A stretch of DNA of 45,803 nucleotides from Megamonas hypermegale_A (GCF_030371585.1 NZ_JAUDCE010000019.1), one strand, 5' to 3'. Counted from the stretch's first letter, positions 24,050 through 33,682 are shown. A program made the numbers and translations. The notes: generated by a model not told the origin, from the sequence alone.

Positions 24050-25783
24050 CTATTTTGCTTTCTTATCACTAAATTGTATGTTATACAAATGACTATATAA
24101 ACCACCTGTCTGCATGAGTTGTTGATGAGTACCGCTTTCGCATACCCGTCCGTTTTCTAAAACAATAATTTTGTCGGCATGAATAATCGTCGATAAACGA
24201 TGCGCTATAACAAACGATGTTCTGCCTATCATCAGTTTATCGAGCGCTTCCTGCACGATTTCCTCGCTTTCCGTATCGAGAGCGGAGGTTGCTTCGTCCA
24301 GAATGAGAATACGCGGATTTTTCAGTATGGCGCGGGCAATCGCTATGCGCTGGCGCTGACCGCCGGACAGGGTTATGCCTCTTTCGCCGATTTTCGTTTC
24401 ATAGCCGTCAGACAAATTCATGATGAAATTATGCGCATTGGCGGCTTTGGCCGCTTCTATTATTTCTTCATCCGTTGCATCGAGCCGTCCGTAACGGATA
24501 TTATCCTTCACACTGCCGCTGAACAGCATTGTTTCCTGCGGTACTACGCCGATTTGCTCACGCAATGACCGTATCTTCACATCTCTGATATCAATATCAT
24601 CTATCTTTATGGAACCGGCTGTAACATCATAAAAACGCGGTATTAAATTCGCTATGGTCGATTTACCGGCACCGCTCGGACCGACAAAGGCAATCACCTG
24701 GCCCGGTTTGGCTTCAAGCGTCAAATCATGCAGTACGTTTACGCCTTCCTTATATCCGAAGGACACATGGTCGAATTTGACCGTGCCGCTGATTTTCGGC
24801 AACTCTATAGCATTCGGTTTGTCTTTCAGTTCTTCTTCCGTATCAAGAACGTTAAATACACGTTCCGCCGCCGCCATAGCTTTATTAATTGTACCATATA
24901 CGCGGCTGATACGCTTTACCGGATTGGCAAGATTAACAGCATACGTTAAAAACGCCACCAGAGCACCGGCTGTCAATGCGCCGTTTACTACCTGATAGCC
25001 GCCGAACCATAAAATCACGGCTACGATAACGGCCGCCAGAAATTCCACCGTCGGCGTCAGAAGCGAGCTGAGCTGTACGCTTTTCATATTAGCGCGGAAA
25101 TTCAAATCGTTCTGGTTTTGAAAGCGTTTTATTTCATAATCTTCTCTGGCAAACGATTTTACCACACGCACGCCGGAAATGCTTTCCTGCAACAACGACG
25201 TTATCTCCGCCGTTCTTTCCTGAATTAAAGCGCCGCTCATCTTCAGCTTTCTGCCGAAAACCTTCATCGCCTGTCCGATTACCGGCACGACGACGAGCGT
25301 AACGATACTGAGCTTCCAGTCCAGATAAAACATCATGATAAGCGAACCAATCAATATTGACAGCTCCGTTACCATTTCAATCAGACTATCAACGAGCGCC
25401 GCCTGCAGCGCCGCCACGTCGTTCGTTATATAGCTCATAATTGTACCGGTCTGCTTTTTTTCATAATACGACAGCTGCAGTTTCTGAAACTTGATGTACA
25501 GCAGTTCGCGCACATCGATGATGACGCGCTGCGCTATATACGACACCAGATACGATTGACCGTAATAGAATATTCCCCTGAACAAGAATACGACGACTAT
25601 ACCGCCGGCAATGATGTTGAGCAGCATCATATCCTTATCCATGAGCACTTTATCCACCATGTCCTTTATAATCCACGGCACATAAAGATTGGCGGCCGCC
25701 GACAGCACTATACAGACGATAGCCAGTCCCAGCCTTTTCCAATATGGCTTTATAAATAAAATCAGTCTCTTATAATCATTCAT
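24050..25783 (-). CDS. msbA: MsbA-type lipid A flippase (ABC transporter)
   Basis: The 577-residue half-transporter has a six-helix N-terminal membrane domain (residues ~1-310) and a C-terminal ATPase with Walker A GPSGAGKST, Q loop VVPQETMLFSGSVKDNIRYG, signature LSGGQRQRIAIARAIL, Walker B ILILDEATSALD and a switch His. It would flip core-lipid A across the inner membrane. The sequence alone resembles many multidrug exporters; the position between lpxB and waaA-lpxK makes MsbA the best call. AAGGA precedes the ATG. Confidence 0.9.
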   Translation of the reverse strand: MNDYKRLILFIKPYWKRLGLAIVCIVLSAAANLYVPWIIKDMVDKVLMDKDMMLLNIIAGGIVVVFLFRGIFYYGQSYLVSYIAQRVIIDVRELLYIKFQKLQLSYYEKKQTGTIMSYITNDVAALQAALVDSLIEMVTELSILIGSLIMMFYLDWKLSIVTLVVVPVIGQAMKVFGRKLKMSGALIQERTAEITSLLQESISGVRVVKSFAREDYEIKRFQNQNDLNFRANMKSVQLSSLLTPTVEFLAAVIVAVILWFGGYQVVNGALTAGALVAFLTYAVNLANPVKRISRVYGTINKAMAAAERVFNVLDTEEELKDKPNAIELPKISGTVKFDHVSFGYKEGVNVLHDLTLEAKPGQVIAFVGPSGAGKSTIANLIPRFYDVTAGSIKIDDIDIRDVKIRSLREQIGVVPQETMLFSGSVKDNIRYGRLDATDEEIIEAAKAANAHNFIMNLSDGYETKIGERGITLSGGQRQRIAIARAILKNPRILILDEATSALDTESEEIVQEALDKLMIGRTSFVIAHRLSTIIHADKIIVLENGRVCESGTHQQLMQTGGLYSHLYNIQFSDKKAK

Positions 25784-25795
25784 CTCATCTATTCC

Positions 25796-26944
25796 TTAAT
25801 TTTTATGATAAAATTTTTCAGCCGTCTGCAAAATAAGCTCCGCCGTTCTTTCCGCTACGCCGGGCAAGCCCAGTTTCGGCTTTATCCCTGCAAGTTTTCG
25901 CTTCACTTCTTTTGCACTATCAGTATCCTTTAGCAATCGAGTAGCTTCCGCGGCGATTTTTTCTCCGTTCACCTCATCCTGCAATAACTCCGGCAGAATT
26001 TTTTCATCGGCCAGAATATTAGGCAGGCTGAAAAACTTCACTTTTACGAATAACTTGGCAATGCGGTACGTAAATGAGGACATCTTATAGAGCACGACGG
26101 ACGGCAGACCCATAAGCGCCGCCTCCAGCGTTACCGTACCTGATGTTGCTATGGCAAAATCACAGCAGTTCATCAAATCATACGTTTTTTCACGGCACAG
26201 CTGCACATCAAGCCCCGCTTCTTTTATCTTTTGCTCAATCTGTCCGGCATCAATTCCCGGTGCTACCGGCAAAAAGAATTTTGCCCGTTGGCGCTGTTTT
26301 TTTAGAATTTTACCCGCACTGAGCATCGGTTCCAGCATTTTGGCGATTTCCTGTTTTCTGCTTCCCGGTAGCAGTAAAATATTGTCATCTCCGGGATTTA
26401 CGCCAAAAAACGCATACGCCTGCTCTTTCGTCATGGAAGGTTTTACGTTGTCAAGCAGCGGGTTGCCCACAAAGGAAATATCCGCTCCGGCTTCTTCATA
26501 CACTTTCGTTTCAAACGGAAAAATGGCGACTATCTTGTCTGCCATCTGCGCCACTTTTTTAGCCCGGCCTTTGCGCCATGCCCATGCCGACGGCGGTATA
26601 TACGAAAATACCGGTATGCCGAGTTTTTTGGCTTCGCCCGCCAGCCGCCAGTTGAAATCCGGATAATCAATCAGTACCAATAAATCCGGCTTTTGTCTTT
26701 TCATTTCCTCCACTAAAAAATCCCGCAGCTTAAACATTTTGCGGAGATTAACGAGCACTTCCCAAAAGCCCATCACGCTGTAGTCGAGCATATTTTTGCA
26801 AAGCACCACACCGGCTTTTTCCATCTGCGGTCCGCCGAAGCCGAACAGCTGCGTATCCGGCGTCAGTTTTTTTACGGCTCGCGCCAGATTGGCACCGTGC
26901 ATATCGCCGGAGGTCTCTCCTGCCGAAAACATTATTTTATACAT
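25796..26944 (-). CDS. lpxB: LpxB, lipid A disaccharide synthase
   Basis: The 382-residue GT-B glycosyltransferase joins UDP-diacylglucosamine and lipid X. Signatures seen are FSAGETSGDMHGANL at the N terminus, IDYPDFNWRLA, YIPPSAWAWRKGRAKKV, LLPGSRKQEI and the ATSGTVTLEAALMG donor-site motif. The ATG at 26944 has GGAGG upstream; an in-frame TTG at 26956 overlaps that site and is rejected. The gene follows lpxI after a ~100-bp gap holding a terminator-like hairpin. Confidence 0.95.
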   Translation of the reverse strand: MYKIMFSAGETSGDMHGANLARAVKKLTPDTQLFGFGGPQMEKAGVVLCKNMLDYSVMGFWEVLVNLRKMFKLRDFLVEEMKRQKPDLLVLIDYPDFNWRLAGEAKKLGIPVFSYIPPSAWAWRKGRAKKVAQMADKIVAIFPFETKVYEEAGADISFVGNPLLDNVKPSMTKEQAYAFFGVNPGDDNILLLPGSRKQEIAKMLEPMLSAGKILKKQRQRAKFFLPVAPGIDAGQIEQKIKEAGLDVQLCREKTYDLMNCCDFAIATSGTVTLEAALMGLPSVVLYKMSSFTYRIAKLFVKVKFFSLPNILADEKILPELLQDEVNGEKIAAEATRLLKDTDSAKEVKRKLAGIKPKLGLPGVAERTAELILQTAEKFYHKN

Positions 26945-26992
26945 AAAATCCTCCAACTAAAATCATAAATACGCACTTCCACGTATCAAGCA

Positions 26993-27034
26993 GAAAAAGA
27001 CGCGATGATAACATTAAAAAATGTATCTCCGCGC
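26993..27034 (-). terminator. Candidate terminator or attenuator between lpxI and lpxB
   Basis: On the minus strand an imperfect stem (CGCGGAGATACATT with AATGTTATCATCGCG; one bulge and one mismatch) is followed by GTCTTTTTC. Partial read-through would let lpxI and lpxB share a transcript while lowering downstream expression. Confidence 0.5.
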
Positions 27035-27043
27035 CTCCCAGTG

Positions 27044-27850
27044 CTACATTGCCACAATAGTTATGCCTTGTCTGTCTGCCAGTTCCAGTGTTTTTTCTCT
27101 GTCAACTAATAAAGTACGGCCTGCTTCAATAACAAGTGCCGAAGCTTTCACTTCCACCATTGTTTCCAGCGTTTTCAAACCTACAGCCGGCATATCGAAA
27201 CGATTATCCTGCGCCGGTTTGGCCACCTTAGCCACAACTGCACCGCCGCAAGCCAGTTTGCCGCCGCGCAGTATGCAGGCATCCGTTCCTTCTATCGCTT
27301 CCAGAGCCATAACCGCTTTATTTTTAACGACTACCGTCTGTCCGATATCAAGTCCTCCGAGAGCTTTTGCCATTTTAAAGCCGAATTCCATATCTTCTTT
27401 TTCCTCTTGTGTCGGCTGACGTTTTGTCAATACGCCCGGCTTCGGCATAATCATTTTCAGAAGCATCGTCTGGTCAAAAGTCTGTATGCCTTCTTTTGCC
27501 AATTCCTTTACAAAAGCCAGCATCATCGTATCGTCACTGCGGTCCTGCAGCGAAGCGAGCAGCGCCAGCATTCTGGCATCCGGCAGAGCATGCTGACCCG
27601 AAAACAGTATTTCCTTCGTAACTTTGCCAATCATTATGACATCGGTCACATTATTTTCTTTTAAATAATCGATAATGCTGCCGAGCTGTGCTATATTTAT
27701 TGCTTTATAATCGGTTACTTCCTTTGCCAAATCAGTATCCACGCCGTCAACCAGACCAACGGCATAGACGCTGAAGCCCATTTTCTTTGCCGCTCTGGCC
27801 ACTTCTACAGGCAGTTTGCCAATTCCGGACAATAAACCTATTGATTTCAT
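27044..27850 (-). CDS. lpxI: LpxI, UDP-2,3-diacylglucosamine pyrophosphatase
   Basis: The 268-residue protein of the LpxI/DUF1009 family hydrolyses UDP-2,3-diacylglucosamine to lipid X, the step done by LpxH in E. coli. Visible marks are GLLSGIGKLPVEVARAAKKMG at the N terminus, MIGKVTKEILF, LLKMIMPKPGVLT and the FDMPAVGLKTLE segment near the C terminus. GCGAGGA precedes the ATG. It lies 14 bp after lpxA and before lpxB, in pathway order. No LpxH is in the window. Confidence 0.92.
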   Translation of the reverse strand: MKSIGLLSGIGKLPVEVARAAKKMGFSVYAVGLVDGVDTDLAKEVTDYKAINIAQLGSIIDYLKENNVTDVIMIGKVTKEILFSGQHALPDARMLALLASLQDRSDDTMMLAFVKELAKEGIQTFDQTMLLKMIMPKPGVLTKRQPTQEEKEDMEFGFKMAKALGGLDIGQTVVVKNKAVMALEAIEGTDACILRGGKLACGGAVVAKVAKPAQDNRFDMPAVGLKTLETMVEVKASALVIEAGRTLLVDREKTLELADRQGITIVAM

Positions 27851-27864
27851 TTTAAATCCTCGCT

Positions 27865-28668
27865 TTAATTATTACCTTCATGATTTTCTCTGCAGATACC
27901 GCGGTCGGCATTGCGCAGAAAACGCAGGAAATGTTCCACTTCTGGACAGGAGTCTACTTCCTGTTCAATCACCGATATAGCCTGCGCCAGTTTTAAACCG
28001 GAACGGTACAAGATTTTATACGCCTGTTTAATGGCGCGTCTGGAACTTAACGATATGCCTGCGCGCGATATGCCCACACTGTTTAATCCGCATACGTTTG
28101 CTGGTCTGCCGTCAACTATGGTGTACGGTACAACGTCCTGCACCAGTTTTGAAAAGCCGCCGACCATCGCATTGCGTCCGATTTTTACAAACTGATGAAC
28201 ACCGGCAAAACCGCCGAGCACCACTCTGTCCTCCACGATAACATGACCTGCAACAGAAGCGTTGTTTGCCATGACTACATTATTGCCGATGATGCAGTTG
28301 TGCGCCACATGTGTATAAGCCATCAGCAGACAGTCATTGCCGATACGCGTTTCCTCTTCCGGACCGCAGGCGCGGTGGATTGTCGCAAATTCGCGTACTT
28401 TCGTTCTGTCGCCGATGATGACGTATGATTTTTCTCCTTTAAATTTCAAATCCTGCGGTTCAGCACCGATAGATGCACCCGGAAAAATCACGCAGTCCTT
28501 GCCAATCGTCGTCCAGCCTGTAATGACTGCATGCGGCTGTACTTTCGTTCCGTCGCCGATTTCCACATTTTCACCGATTATTACATACGGTCCTATTTCT
28601 ACATTCTTACCGATACGAGCATTAGGATGTATTATAGCTGTAGGATGTATTTTATTCTCTTCTCCCAC
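27865..28668 (-). CDS. lpxA: LpxA, UDP-GlcNAc acyltransferase
   Basis: The 267-residue protein is made of hexapeptide repeats forming a left-handed beta-helix (residues ~1-190: IHPTAIIHPNARIG, VEIGPYVIIGENV and onward) with the catalytic His in AYTHVAHNCIIG and a helical C-terminal domain. It starts lipid A synthesis by adding the 3-O acyl chain. The GTG start at 28668 is supported by GAGGAG nine nt upstream. A hairpin with a T tract separates it from fabZ. Confidence 0.95.
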   Translation of the reverse strand: MGEENKIHPTAIIHPNARIGKNVEIGPYVIIGENVEIGDGTKVQPHAVITGWTTIGKDCVIFPGASIGAEPQDLKFKGEKSYVIIGDRTKVREFATIHRACGPEEETRIGNDCLLMAYTHVAHNCIIGNNVVMANNASVAGHVIVEDRVVLGGFAGVHQFVKIGRNAMVGGFSKLVQDVVPYTIVDGRPANVCGLNSVGISRAGISLSSRRAIKQAYKILYRSGLKLAQAISVIEQEVDSCPEVEHFLRFLRNADRGICRENHEGNN

Positions 28669-28686
28669 TGAATTTCACTCCTCATC

Positions 28687-28710
28687 AAAAACCGAACACG
28701 TTCGGTTTTT
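28687..28710 (-). terminator. Candidate terminator between fabZ and lpxA
   Basis: A perfect 11-bp stem AAAAACCGAAC/GTTCGGTTTTT with only 2 nt between the arms ends in five T on the minus strand. It sits inside an otherwise tight lpx gene run, so it may act as an attenuator. Confidence 0.65.
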
Positions 28711-28720
28711 TATCAATTTA

Positions 28721-29158
28721 TCAAAGGTTCGATTTCTGCAGTGCAAACGTAAAATCGCCCTGTGCCGCAAGCTGGTCGTCTACATATGCTTCACAATGTA
28801 CTCTGCCGAATTCGCCGCGGATTTTCACGATTTCCGATTTCATTATCAGCTGGTCACCAGGAATTACCGGTCTTTTGAATTTCACATTGTCCATGCCACC
28901 GAAATACGGCAGTTTGCCTCTGTTTTCTTCCGGATATAAAAGCGCAAATCCGCCTACCTGCGCCATTGCTTCTAAAATAAGCACGCCCGGCATAATCGGA
29001 CGCTGCGGAAAATGTCCGTGAAACTGCGGTTCATTCATAGTGATATTCTTTACACCCACAGCATATTTCATCGGTTCCAGCTCTATAATGCGGTCAACCA
29101 ATAAAAAAGGAGGACGATGCGGTAAAACTTTTTCAATTTCAGTAATATCAATTCTCAT
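28721..29158 (-). CDS. fabZ: FabZ, (3R)-hydroxyacyl-ACP dehydratase
   Basis: The 145-residue hot-dog fold enzyme has the catalytic pair His49 and Glu63 in HGHFPQRPIMPGVLILEAMAQ. It dehydrates hydroxyacyl-ACP for fatty acid synthesis and competes with LpxA and LpxD for the same pool, hence its common location among the lpx genes. AGAGGT lies upstream of the ATG. It follows lpxC by 22 bp. Confidence 0.95.
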   Translation of the reverse strand: MRIDITEIEKVLPHRPPFLLVDRIIELEPMKYAVGVKNITMNEPQFHGHFPQRPIMPGVLILEAMAQVGGFALLYPEENRGKLPYFGGMDNVKFKRPVIPGDQLIMKSEIVKIRGEFGRVHCEAYVDDQLAAQGDFTFALQKSNL

Positions 29159-29180
29159 AATATATTAACCTCTTTTCTTA

Positions 29181-30008
29181 TTAAACAAAATCTGCCAGAA
29201 TTTTTTTTGCCAATTTCGTATTGAGTTCATGACCTGATTTAACTGCTATAACATGTGCTTTGAGCACTCCGGCCAGCCTTAAATCGCCTACGACGTCCAA
29301 AATCTTGTGACGGACCAGTTCATTATCATAGCGTAGTTTGTTCATCCAGCCTTCATCGTTGTATACAATTACATTTTCCAGATTTCCGCCCAGACCCAGA
29401 CCCATTTTACGCAGTGCTTCCACTTCTTTTTCATAAGCAATCGTCCTTGCCGGAGCAATTTCCTGCTTATATGTATCAATGCTGTCAAACGTAAAATCAT
29501 AATACTGCGTGCCAATCAGCGGATGCGGATTTAAGGAAGTGAAACTTACGCGGAACCCGTCGTACGGAACGACCATCACAAACCGTTCGCCGTCATCAAT
29601 GCGGTATACTTTATCGATAACGATTTCACGGCGCACCTTGTCCTGTTCACTGACGCCCGCCTGAGCCAACAGCTGCATGAACACTTCCGCAGCACCGTCG
29701 GCCACCGGCGGTTCCTCATTGTCAAGTTCAATATAACAGTTGTCAATATTATTAGCAAACAAAGTTGACATTAAATGCTCTATTGTAAAGATTTTTATCT
29801 CATCACTGCCGATAGTAGTCGCCCTTAGCGTAGAAGTAACATTGCTCGCTATTGCTTTTATCTGAGGCCTATCCGGTAAATCTGTTCTGATAAATACAAT
29901 TCCCGTATCTACTGGAGCCGGACGCAGCTTCATTTTAACTTCTGCTCCTGAATGAAGCCCTATTCCCGAATATTCAACTTCCCGGGCAATAGTTTTTTGT
30001 CTATTCAT
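29181..30008 (-). CDS. lpxC: LpxC, UDP-3-O-acyl-GlcNAc deacetylase
   Basis: The 275-residue zinc enzyme catalyses the committed step of lipid A synthesis. Zinc ligands are visible as His78 (IEHLMSTL), His234 and Asp238 (RHKILDVVGDL), with catalytic His260 (KSGHELN). The N terminus has the family GIGLHSG motif at residues 15-21. The ATG at 30008 has AGGAGG six nt upstream; the longer in-frame start at 30050 is rejected because it puts 14 unrelated residues before the conserved start. Confidence 0.95.
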   Translation of the reverse strand: MNRQKTIAREVEYSGIGLHSGAEVKMKLRPAPVDTGIVFIRTDLPDRPQIKAIASNVTSTLRATTIGSDEIKIFTIEHLMSTLFANNIDNCYIELDNEEPPVADGAAEVFMQLLAQAGVSEQDKVRREIVIDKVYRIDDGERFVMVVPYDGFRVSFTSLNPHPLIGTQYYDFTFDSIDTYKQEIAPARTIAYEKEVEALRKMGLGLGGNLENVIVYNDEGWMNKLRYDNELVRHKILDVVGDLRLAGVLKAHVIAVKSGHELNTKLAKKILADFV

Positions 30009-30056
30009 AGCCGTCCTCCTAAAATTATATATACTTATTTTACAAGACAAAACCTC

Positions 30057-30941
30057 TTACTGCAAGTTATTTACTTCTTTTTTCTTGCGCTCGGCATATT
30101 TCCACCGGTCATGCAGCCAGAACCATTCTTCCGGGTAGCGCTTTATGTGTTCCTCCACCATTTTCGTCAAATCGTACATCATATTGTAGATATCCTGTTT
30201 TTTGTCTTTCGTCCTCATTGTAAACACAGGCTCGCCGATTGTCAAAATATGGTGTCCCGGTCTGTCCTGCGTGATGAATGCCGGCAGTATCGGCGCATTC
30301 TTAAACCGGCTCATAACGGCAGGTCCCTGCACACAGGATGCCTCATAGCCGAAAAACGGCAGCATAATTCCCGTCGAACCACCGTCCTGGTCCATGATAA
30401 GACCGATAAAATACTTTTGGCTCAGCATTTTCATCATATCTTTTATATCCAGTTTGTCCGTAATGTGCATACCGGTAAACGCCCGGCAGTAATTAATGAA
30501 ATTATTCACCTGTTCATTTCTCTGGTGCTGGGCGACTCCCGCTATTTTCATTCCCTTGTGCGTGAGCGCCGCGCCTATTATTTCCCAGTTGCCGCTGTGC
30601 GCCGTGGCGATTACGCCGCCGGCATTGTATTCCATGGCTTTCTTGATGTTTTCCTCGCCGATAATTGTCACATATTTTTCGATATCACGGCAGATTATTT
30701 TAAACCGCAATACCTCCATAATCATCGGGCCGAAACGCGTCCATGATTTACGGGCAATCTGCTGCGCTCTCGTTTCATCAACTTTTAAACATCGCTTAAT
30801 ATTTTTTACTGCCATAATTTTACGTTTTTTAGGCACGGCATACCATGTAAGACTGCCGAGAATTTTTCCAATAAATCGGGTCAAGCCCTCCGGCAGTAAA
30901 CAACAGACATTGCTCAAAAAAACCAAACTCTTATAGAGCAT
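30057..30941 (-). CDS. Lipid A late acyltransferase, LpxL/HtrB family (copy 2)
   Basis: The 294-residue protein has an N-terminal hydrophobic segment, the catalytic HX4E motif in ATAHSGNWE (His115, Glu120), then MDQDGGSTG and CVQGPAVMSRF. It belongs to the same family as the 17120-18040 gene but is clearly diverged, so the two probably add different secondary acyl chains. It follows a strong terminator after lpxD and leads into lpxC 48 bp later. GGGGAGG precedes the ATG at 30941. Confidence 0.9.
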   Translation of the reverse strand: MLYKSLVFLSNVCCLLPEGLTRFIGKILGSLTWYAVPKKRKIMAVKNIKRCLKVDETRAQQIARKSWTRFGPMIMEVLRFKIICRDIEKYVTIIGEENIKKAMEYNAGGVIATAHSGNWEIIGAALTHKGMKIAGVAQHQRNEQVNNFINYCRAFTGMHITDKLDIKDMMKMLSQKYFIGLIMDQDGGSTGIMLPFFGYEASCVQGPAVMSRFKNAPILPAFITQDRPGHHILTIGEPVFTMRTKDKKQDIYNMMYDLTKMVEEHIKRYPEEWFWLHDRWKYAERKKKEVNNLQ

Positions 30942-30960
30942 CTCCAATCCCTCCCCTCTT

Positions 30961-30992
30961 AAAAAAAAGTAGCAAAGTCTGCGCCTTGCTAC
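30961..30992 (-). terminator. Intrinsic terminator after lpxD
   Basis: On the minus strand, GTAGCAA and TTGCTAC enclose a 10-nt loop followed by eight T. It divides the bamA/ompH/lpxD unit from the lpxC unit. No clear promoter is seen in the short gap after it, so read-through or a promoter overlapping the stem is possible. Confidence 0.88.
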
Positions 30993-31005
30993 ATAAAAGT
31001 ATCAA

Positions 31006-32037
31006 TTAATTGTTTTTTTCTTCCAACGCTTTCAAGCGTCTTTCCATTAATTTTAACTTTTTCACCATATCCGGCAAACGACCTTCTGTTGCTTTAATGC
31101 GCAGCCATTCCTGATGGGAACGGGCAGGAAAACCGGCATAAAATGAATTTTCCGGAACATCAGCAATAAGACCCGTTCTTGCCGCCATTACGGAATTACT
31201 GCCGACTTTTATATGACCTTTCGAGCCGACCTGTCCGGCAAATGTTACATTATGTCCGACAATCGTCGAGCCGGCCAGACCTGTCTGTGCTACTACCAGA
31301 CAGTTTTCTCCCAAGACGCAATTATGACCGATATGCACCAGGTTGTCAATCTTCGTGCCTTTGCCAATCAGCGTGGAACCGGTCGTCGCTCTGTCTATGC
31401 CTACATTGCAGCCGATTTCCACATCATCTTCGATGACAACATTACCTACCTGCGGCACTTTCGTATGTTTTCCTTCTTTTGTAATAAAACCGAAGCCGTC
31501 CGCACCGATTACGGTATTGTCATGAATGATGGCATTTTTCCCTACATGACAGAATTCGCGCACGCTTACACCGGCATGAATTTCGCTGTTGCTGCCGATT
31601 TTTGCATACTGACCGATATACACATTCGGATAAATCGTTACATCATCATCAATCTGTGCATTGTCATCCACGTAGGCAAAATCCATAACGGCTACATTTT
31701 TGCCCAGTTTTACATTTTTGCCGATATGCGCCTTATCACTGATTTTTCGTTCTATAATTAGTTCCGGTTTGAAAATATTCAGTAGAATATTAAACGCCGC
31801 GCGCGGATTTTTTACTTTTATGCTCGTTTTGCTGAAACCTTCCACATCATCCTGAATGATTACAGCCGCCGCATTGCACGATACGGCTTCTTCCAGATGC
31901 GGCTCTACCGCAAACGTAACTTCACTCGGTCCCGCCAGTGCAATCCCCGTCGCTCCCGTAATTATCAGATTTTCATCATATTGACCTTCCAGTTTTCCAT
32001 CGACCAGCGCGGCAATTTCCGCTAAAGTTTTCTGCAT
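31006..32037 (-). CDS. lpxD: LpxD, UDP-3-O-(acyl)glucosamine N-acyltransferase
   Basis: The 343-residue enzyme has an N-terminal uridine-binding domain (residues ~1-100), a left-handed beta-helix of hexapeptide repeats (about 105-300) with the catalytic His in HIGHNCVLGENC, and a short C-terminal helical tail. It adds the N-linked acyl chain after LpxC. AGAGGG precedes the ATG. It lies 15 bp after the OmpH lipoprotein gene, mirroring the skp-lpxD order of proteobacteria, and ends at a strong terminator. Confidence 0.95.
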   Translation of the reverse strand: MQKTLAEIAALVDGKLEGQYDENLIITGATGIALAGPSEVTFAVEPHLEEAVSCNAAAVIIQDDVEGFSKTSIKVKNPRAAFNILLNIFKPELIIERKISDKAHIGKNVKLGKNVAVMDFAYVDDNAQIDDDVTIYPNVYIGQYAKIGSNSEIHAGVSVREFCHVGKNAIIHDNTVIGADGFGFITKEGKHTKVPQVGNVVIEDDVEIGCNVGIDRATTGSTLIGKGTKIDNLVHIGHNCVLGENCLVVAQTGLAGSTIVGHNVTFAGQVGSKGHIKVGSNSVMAARTGLIADVPENSFYAGFPARSHQEWLRIKATEGRLPDMVKKLKLMERRLKALEEKNN

Positions 32038-32052
32038 AACACTTACCCTCTT

Positions 32053-32535
32053 TTACTGCAATTTCTGAATAACTTCGTCTGTTATATCAATACCGCCCTG
32101 GATAACGAATTCCTGTTTCTGAATTTGCATACCGTTACTGCGGACAAGTGTTTTCGGCACTACGGCAGACAGTTCCTTTTCAGTGGAAACTTCCGCCAGT
32201 ACTTTATCCATCGTATTTTTTATCTGCGATTTGTACTGCATATCAAGCCCCTGATACTGGCGCTGAATATTCATCTGTTCCTTCTTGAAATCTTCATCGC
32301 TCATCGAAGCTTTTTTATTGTACAGGTCCTGTTCTTTCGCTTCAATTTCTTTGTTTTTAGTATCAATATTATCTCTGATTGTCTTTATCTGCGGCGCTTC
32401 ATTCATTACCCGTTCCGCATCCAGATAGCCAAGTTTCGTATCATTGCCGCAACCTGCCATAAATACGCTCATTAAAGCCATTCCTAATGCCACTAATGCT
32501 AATTTTATTTTCATTATCAAGCATCGTCCTTTCAT
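32053..32535 (-). CDS. OmpH/Skp-like lipoprotein (paralog 1)
   Basis: The 160-residue protein has a lipoprotein-type signal with lipobox FMAGC (about residues 25-29), then the OmpH pattern: LGYLDAERVMNEAPQIK, a coiled-coil arm and a C-terminal strand region ending DITDEVIQKLQ. It is probably a periplasmic chaperone for outer-membrane proteins, here lipid-anchored. The start at 32535 overlaps the previous gene by 4 bp (ATGA); an internal ATG at 32514 would remove a short basic lead. It lies directly before lpxD. Confidence 0.82.
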   Translation of the reverse strand: MKGRCLIMKIKLALVALGMALMSVFMAGCGNDTKLGYLDAERVMNEAPQIKTIRDNIDTKNKEIEAKEQDLYNKKASMSDEDFKKEQMNIQRQYQGLDMQYKSQIKNTMDKVLAEVSTEKELSAVVPKTLVRSNGMQIQKQEFVIQGGIDITDEVIQKLQ

Positions 32536-33665
32536 TTTTCCTGTTCGGCACTATTTGCCGCCTGCCGTCTTTGCAAAGCAATTTCCTTATCCTGCTGCAA
32601 TTGACTCAGTACATCATCCGTTATATCAATAGCATCTATGCCTACTACCATGCCATTTAAAATATTTTCATCAAAACTCAGTGCACTGCTGTTGCCGAAA
32701 AAGTTATTGCTGAGCGGTACGTCAGCCACTACCAGTTTCAGATGTTTCTGCACGGCAATCTTCGTCGCCTTGCTCGCTATATCTTTTAAAATACTCTTTT
32801 GCAGCAGTTCAATCTCGTCATCTTTCGTGTGCAGCAGAATAATAAGACGTTCACTGTCTTTCTTTCTTGCCTGAAGCATATTCATTCTGTCCTGCATATA
32901 CTGACTGCTGCGCTGCTGTTCCAATGCTATTCGCCTGTTGGAGTCTTCTACATCTTTTTGATGCTGCTGCATATTATTAAGACCCAGCTCTTTTTCGCGC
33001 TCGCTGCGCCATGCCATGAGCTCCTGCGCCACACGCAGATTAAACTGCTGTTCAATCTGAAACGCCATCTTGCCGCGTTCCGTTTTCAATCTTTCCATCT
33101 CGTCGAGCAGTTTATCCGTATCTTCTTTTTTCAGACGGAGATTTCTGGCATTGTCCAGTTTTATCGTGCAATTTAAAATCTCATTGGTGTATTTATCCGT
33201 CACCTGTTTTATCGCCGCATTTTTTTCATCAGCCAGATTTGCTCTTATCTCGTTTTCCTTAACGGCCATTTCTTCTTTGAGCTGCTGGCGCAAATTGATT
33301 TCCCGCAGATTATCCTGCTGGTCCACCACTTCAGCGAACACATTATCAGCCGGATTTATTTCCGGCGGCTCTAAAGATTTAGCATCTGTTGCGTATGATT
33401 TCAATCTTTCCAAAATCAGAAAACGCTCCGCCCGCAATTTTACCAAATTAGCATAATGTATATGCTCCGGCATCAATCTGTCTATGTCAACTACAGCTAC
33501 GGCTGACGTTACATCATCTGCCGGCTGAGGAGGTTTTGCATTTTTATGCCAGATATAGCCGATACCGGCAGCAATCAAAAGCAAACAGATTACCCCGACA
33601 ATTACATTGCGTTTATCATAATTTCTTTTCGTTTTCTGTCCTGTTTTTTCGTCATTATCCGCCAT
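32532..33665 (-). CDS. Long coiled-coil OmpH/Skp-like protein with N-terminal membrane anchor (paralog 2)
   Basis: The 377-residue protein has a basic N terminus, one membrane helix (about residues 20-37) and then two OmpH-like regions. The first (VAVVDIDRLMPEHIHY) opens a very long charged coiled coil (about 110-290). The end VVGIDAIDITDDVLSQLQ matches the ends of the other two paralogs. It is about twice the normal length of Skp. The likely location is inner membrane facing the periplasm. AAGGGGG precedes the ATG. A hairpin separates it from paralog 3. Confidence 0.75.
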   Translation of the reverse strand: MADNDEKTGQKTKRNYDKRNVIVGVICLLLIAAGIGYIWHKNAKPPQPADDVTSAVAVVDIDRLMPEHIHYANLVKLRAERFLILERLKSYATDAKSLEPPEINPADNVFAEVVDQQDNLREINLRQQLKEEMAVKENEIRANLADEKNAAIKQVTDKYTNEILNCTIKLDNARNLRLKKEDTDKLLDEMERLKTERGKMAFQIEQQFNLRVAQELMAWRSEREKELGLNNMQQHQKDVEDSNRRIALEQQRSSQYMQDRMNMLQARKKDSERLIILLHTKDDEIELLQKSILKDIASKATKIAVQKHLKLVVADVPLSNNFFGNSSALSFDENILNGMVVGIDAIDITDDVLSQLQQDKEIALQRRQAANSAEQEK

Positions 33666-33682
33666 AAACTTCCCCCTTTACT

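Noticed and set aside
17120..30941. The two acyltransferases as specific LpxL and LpxM
   Set aside because: Both have HX4E motifs but nothing visible assigns acyl position, so no symbols were given.
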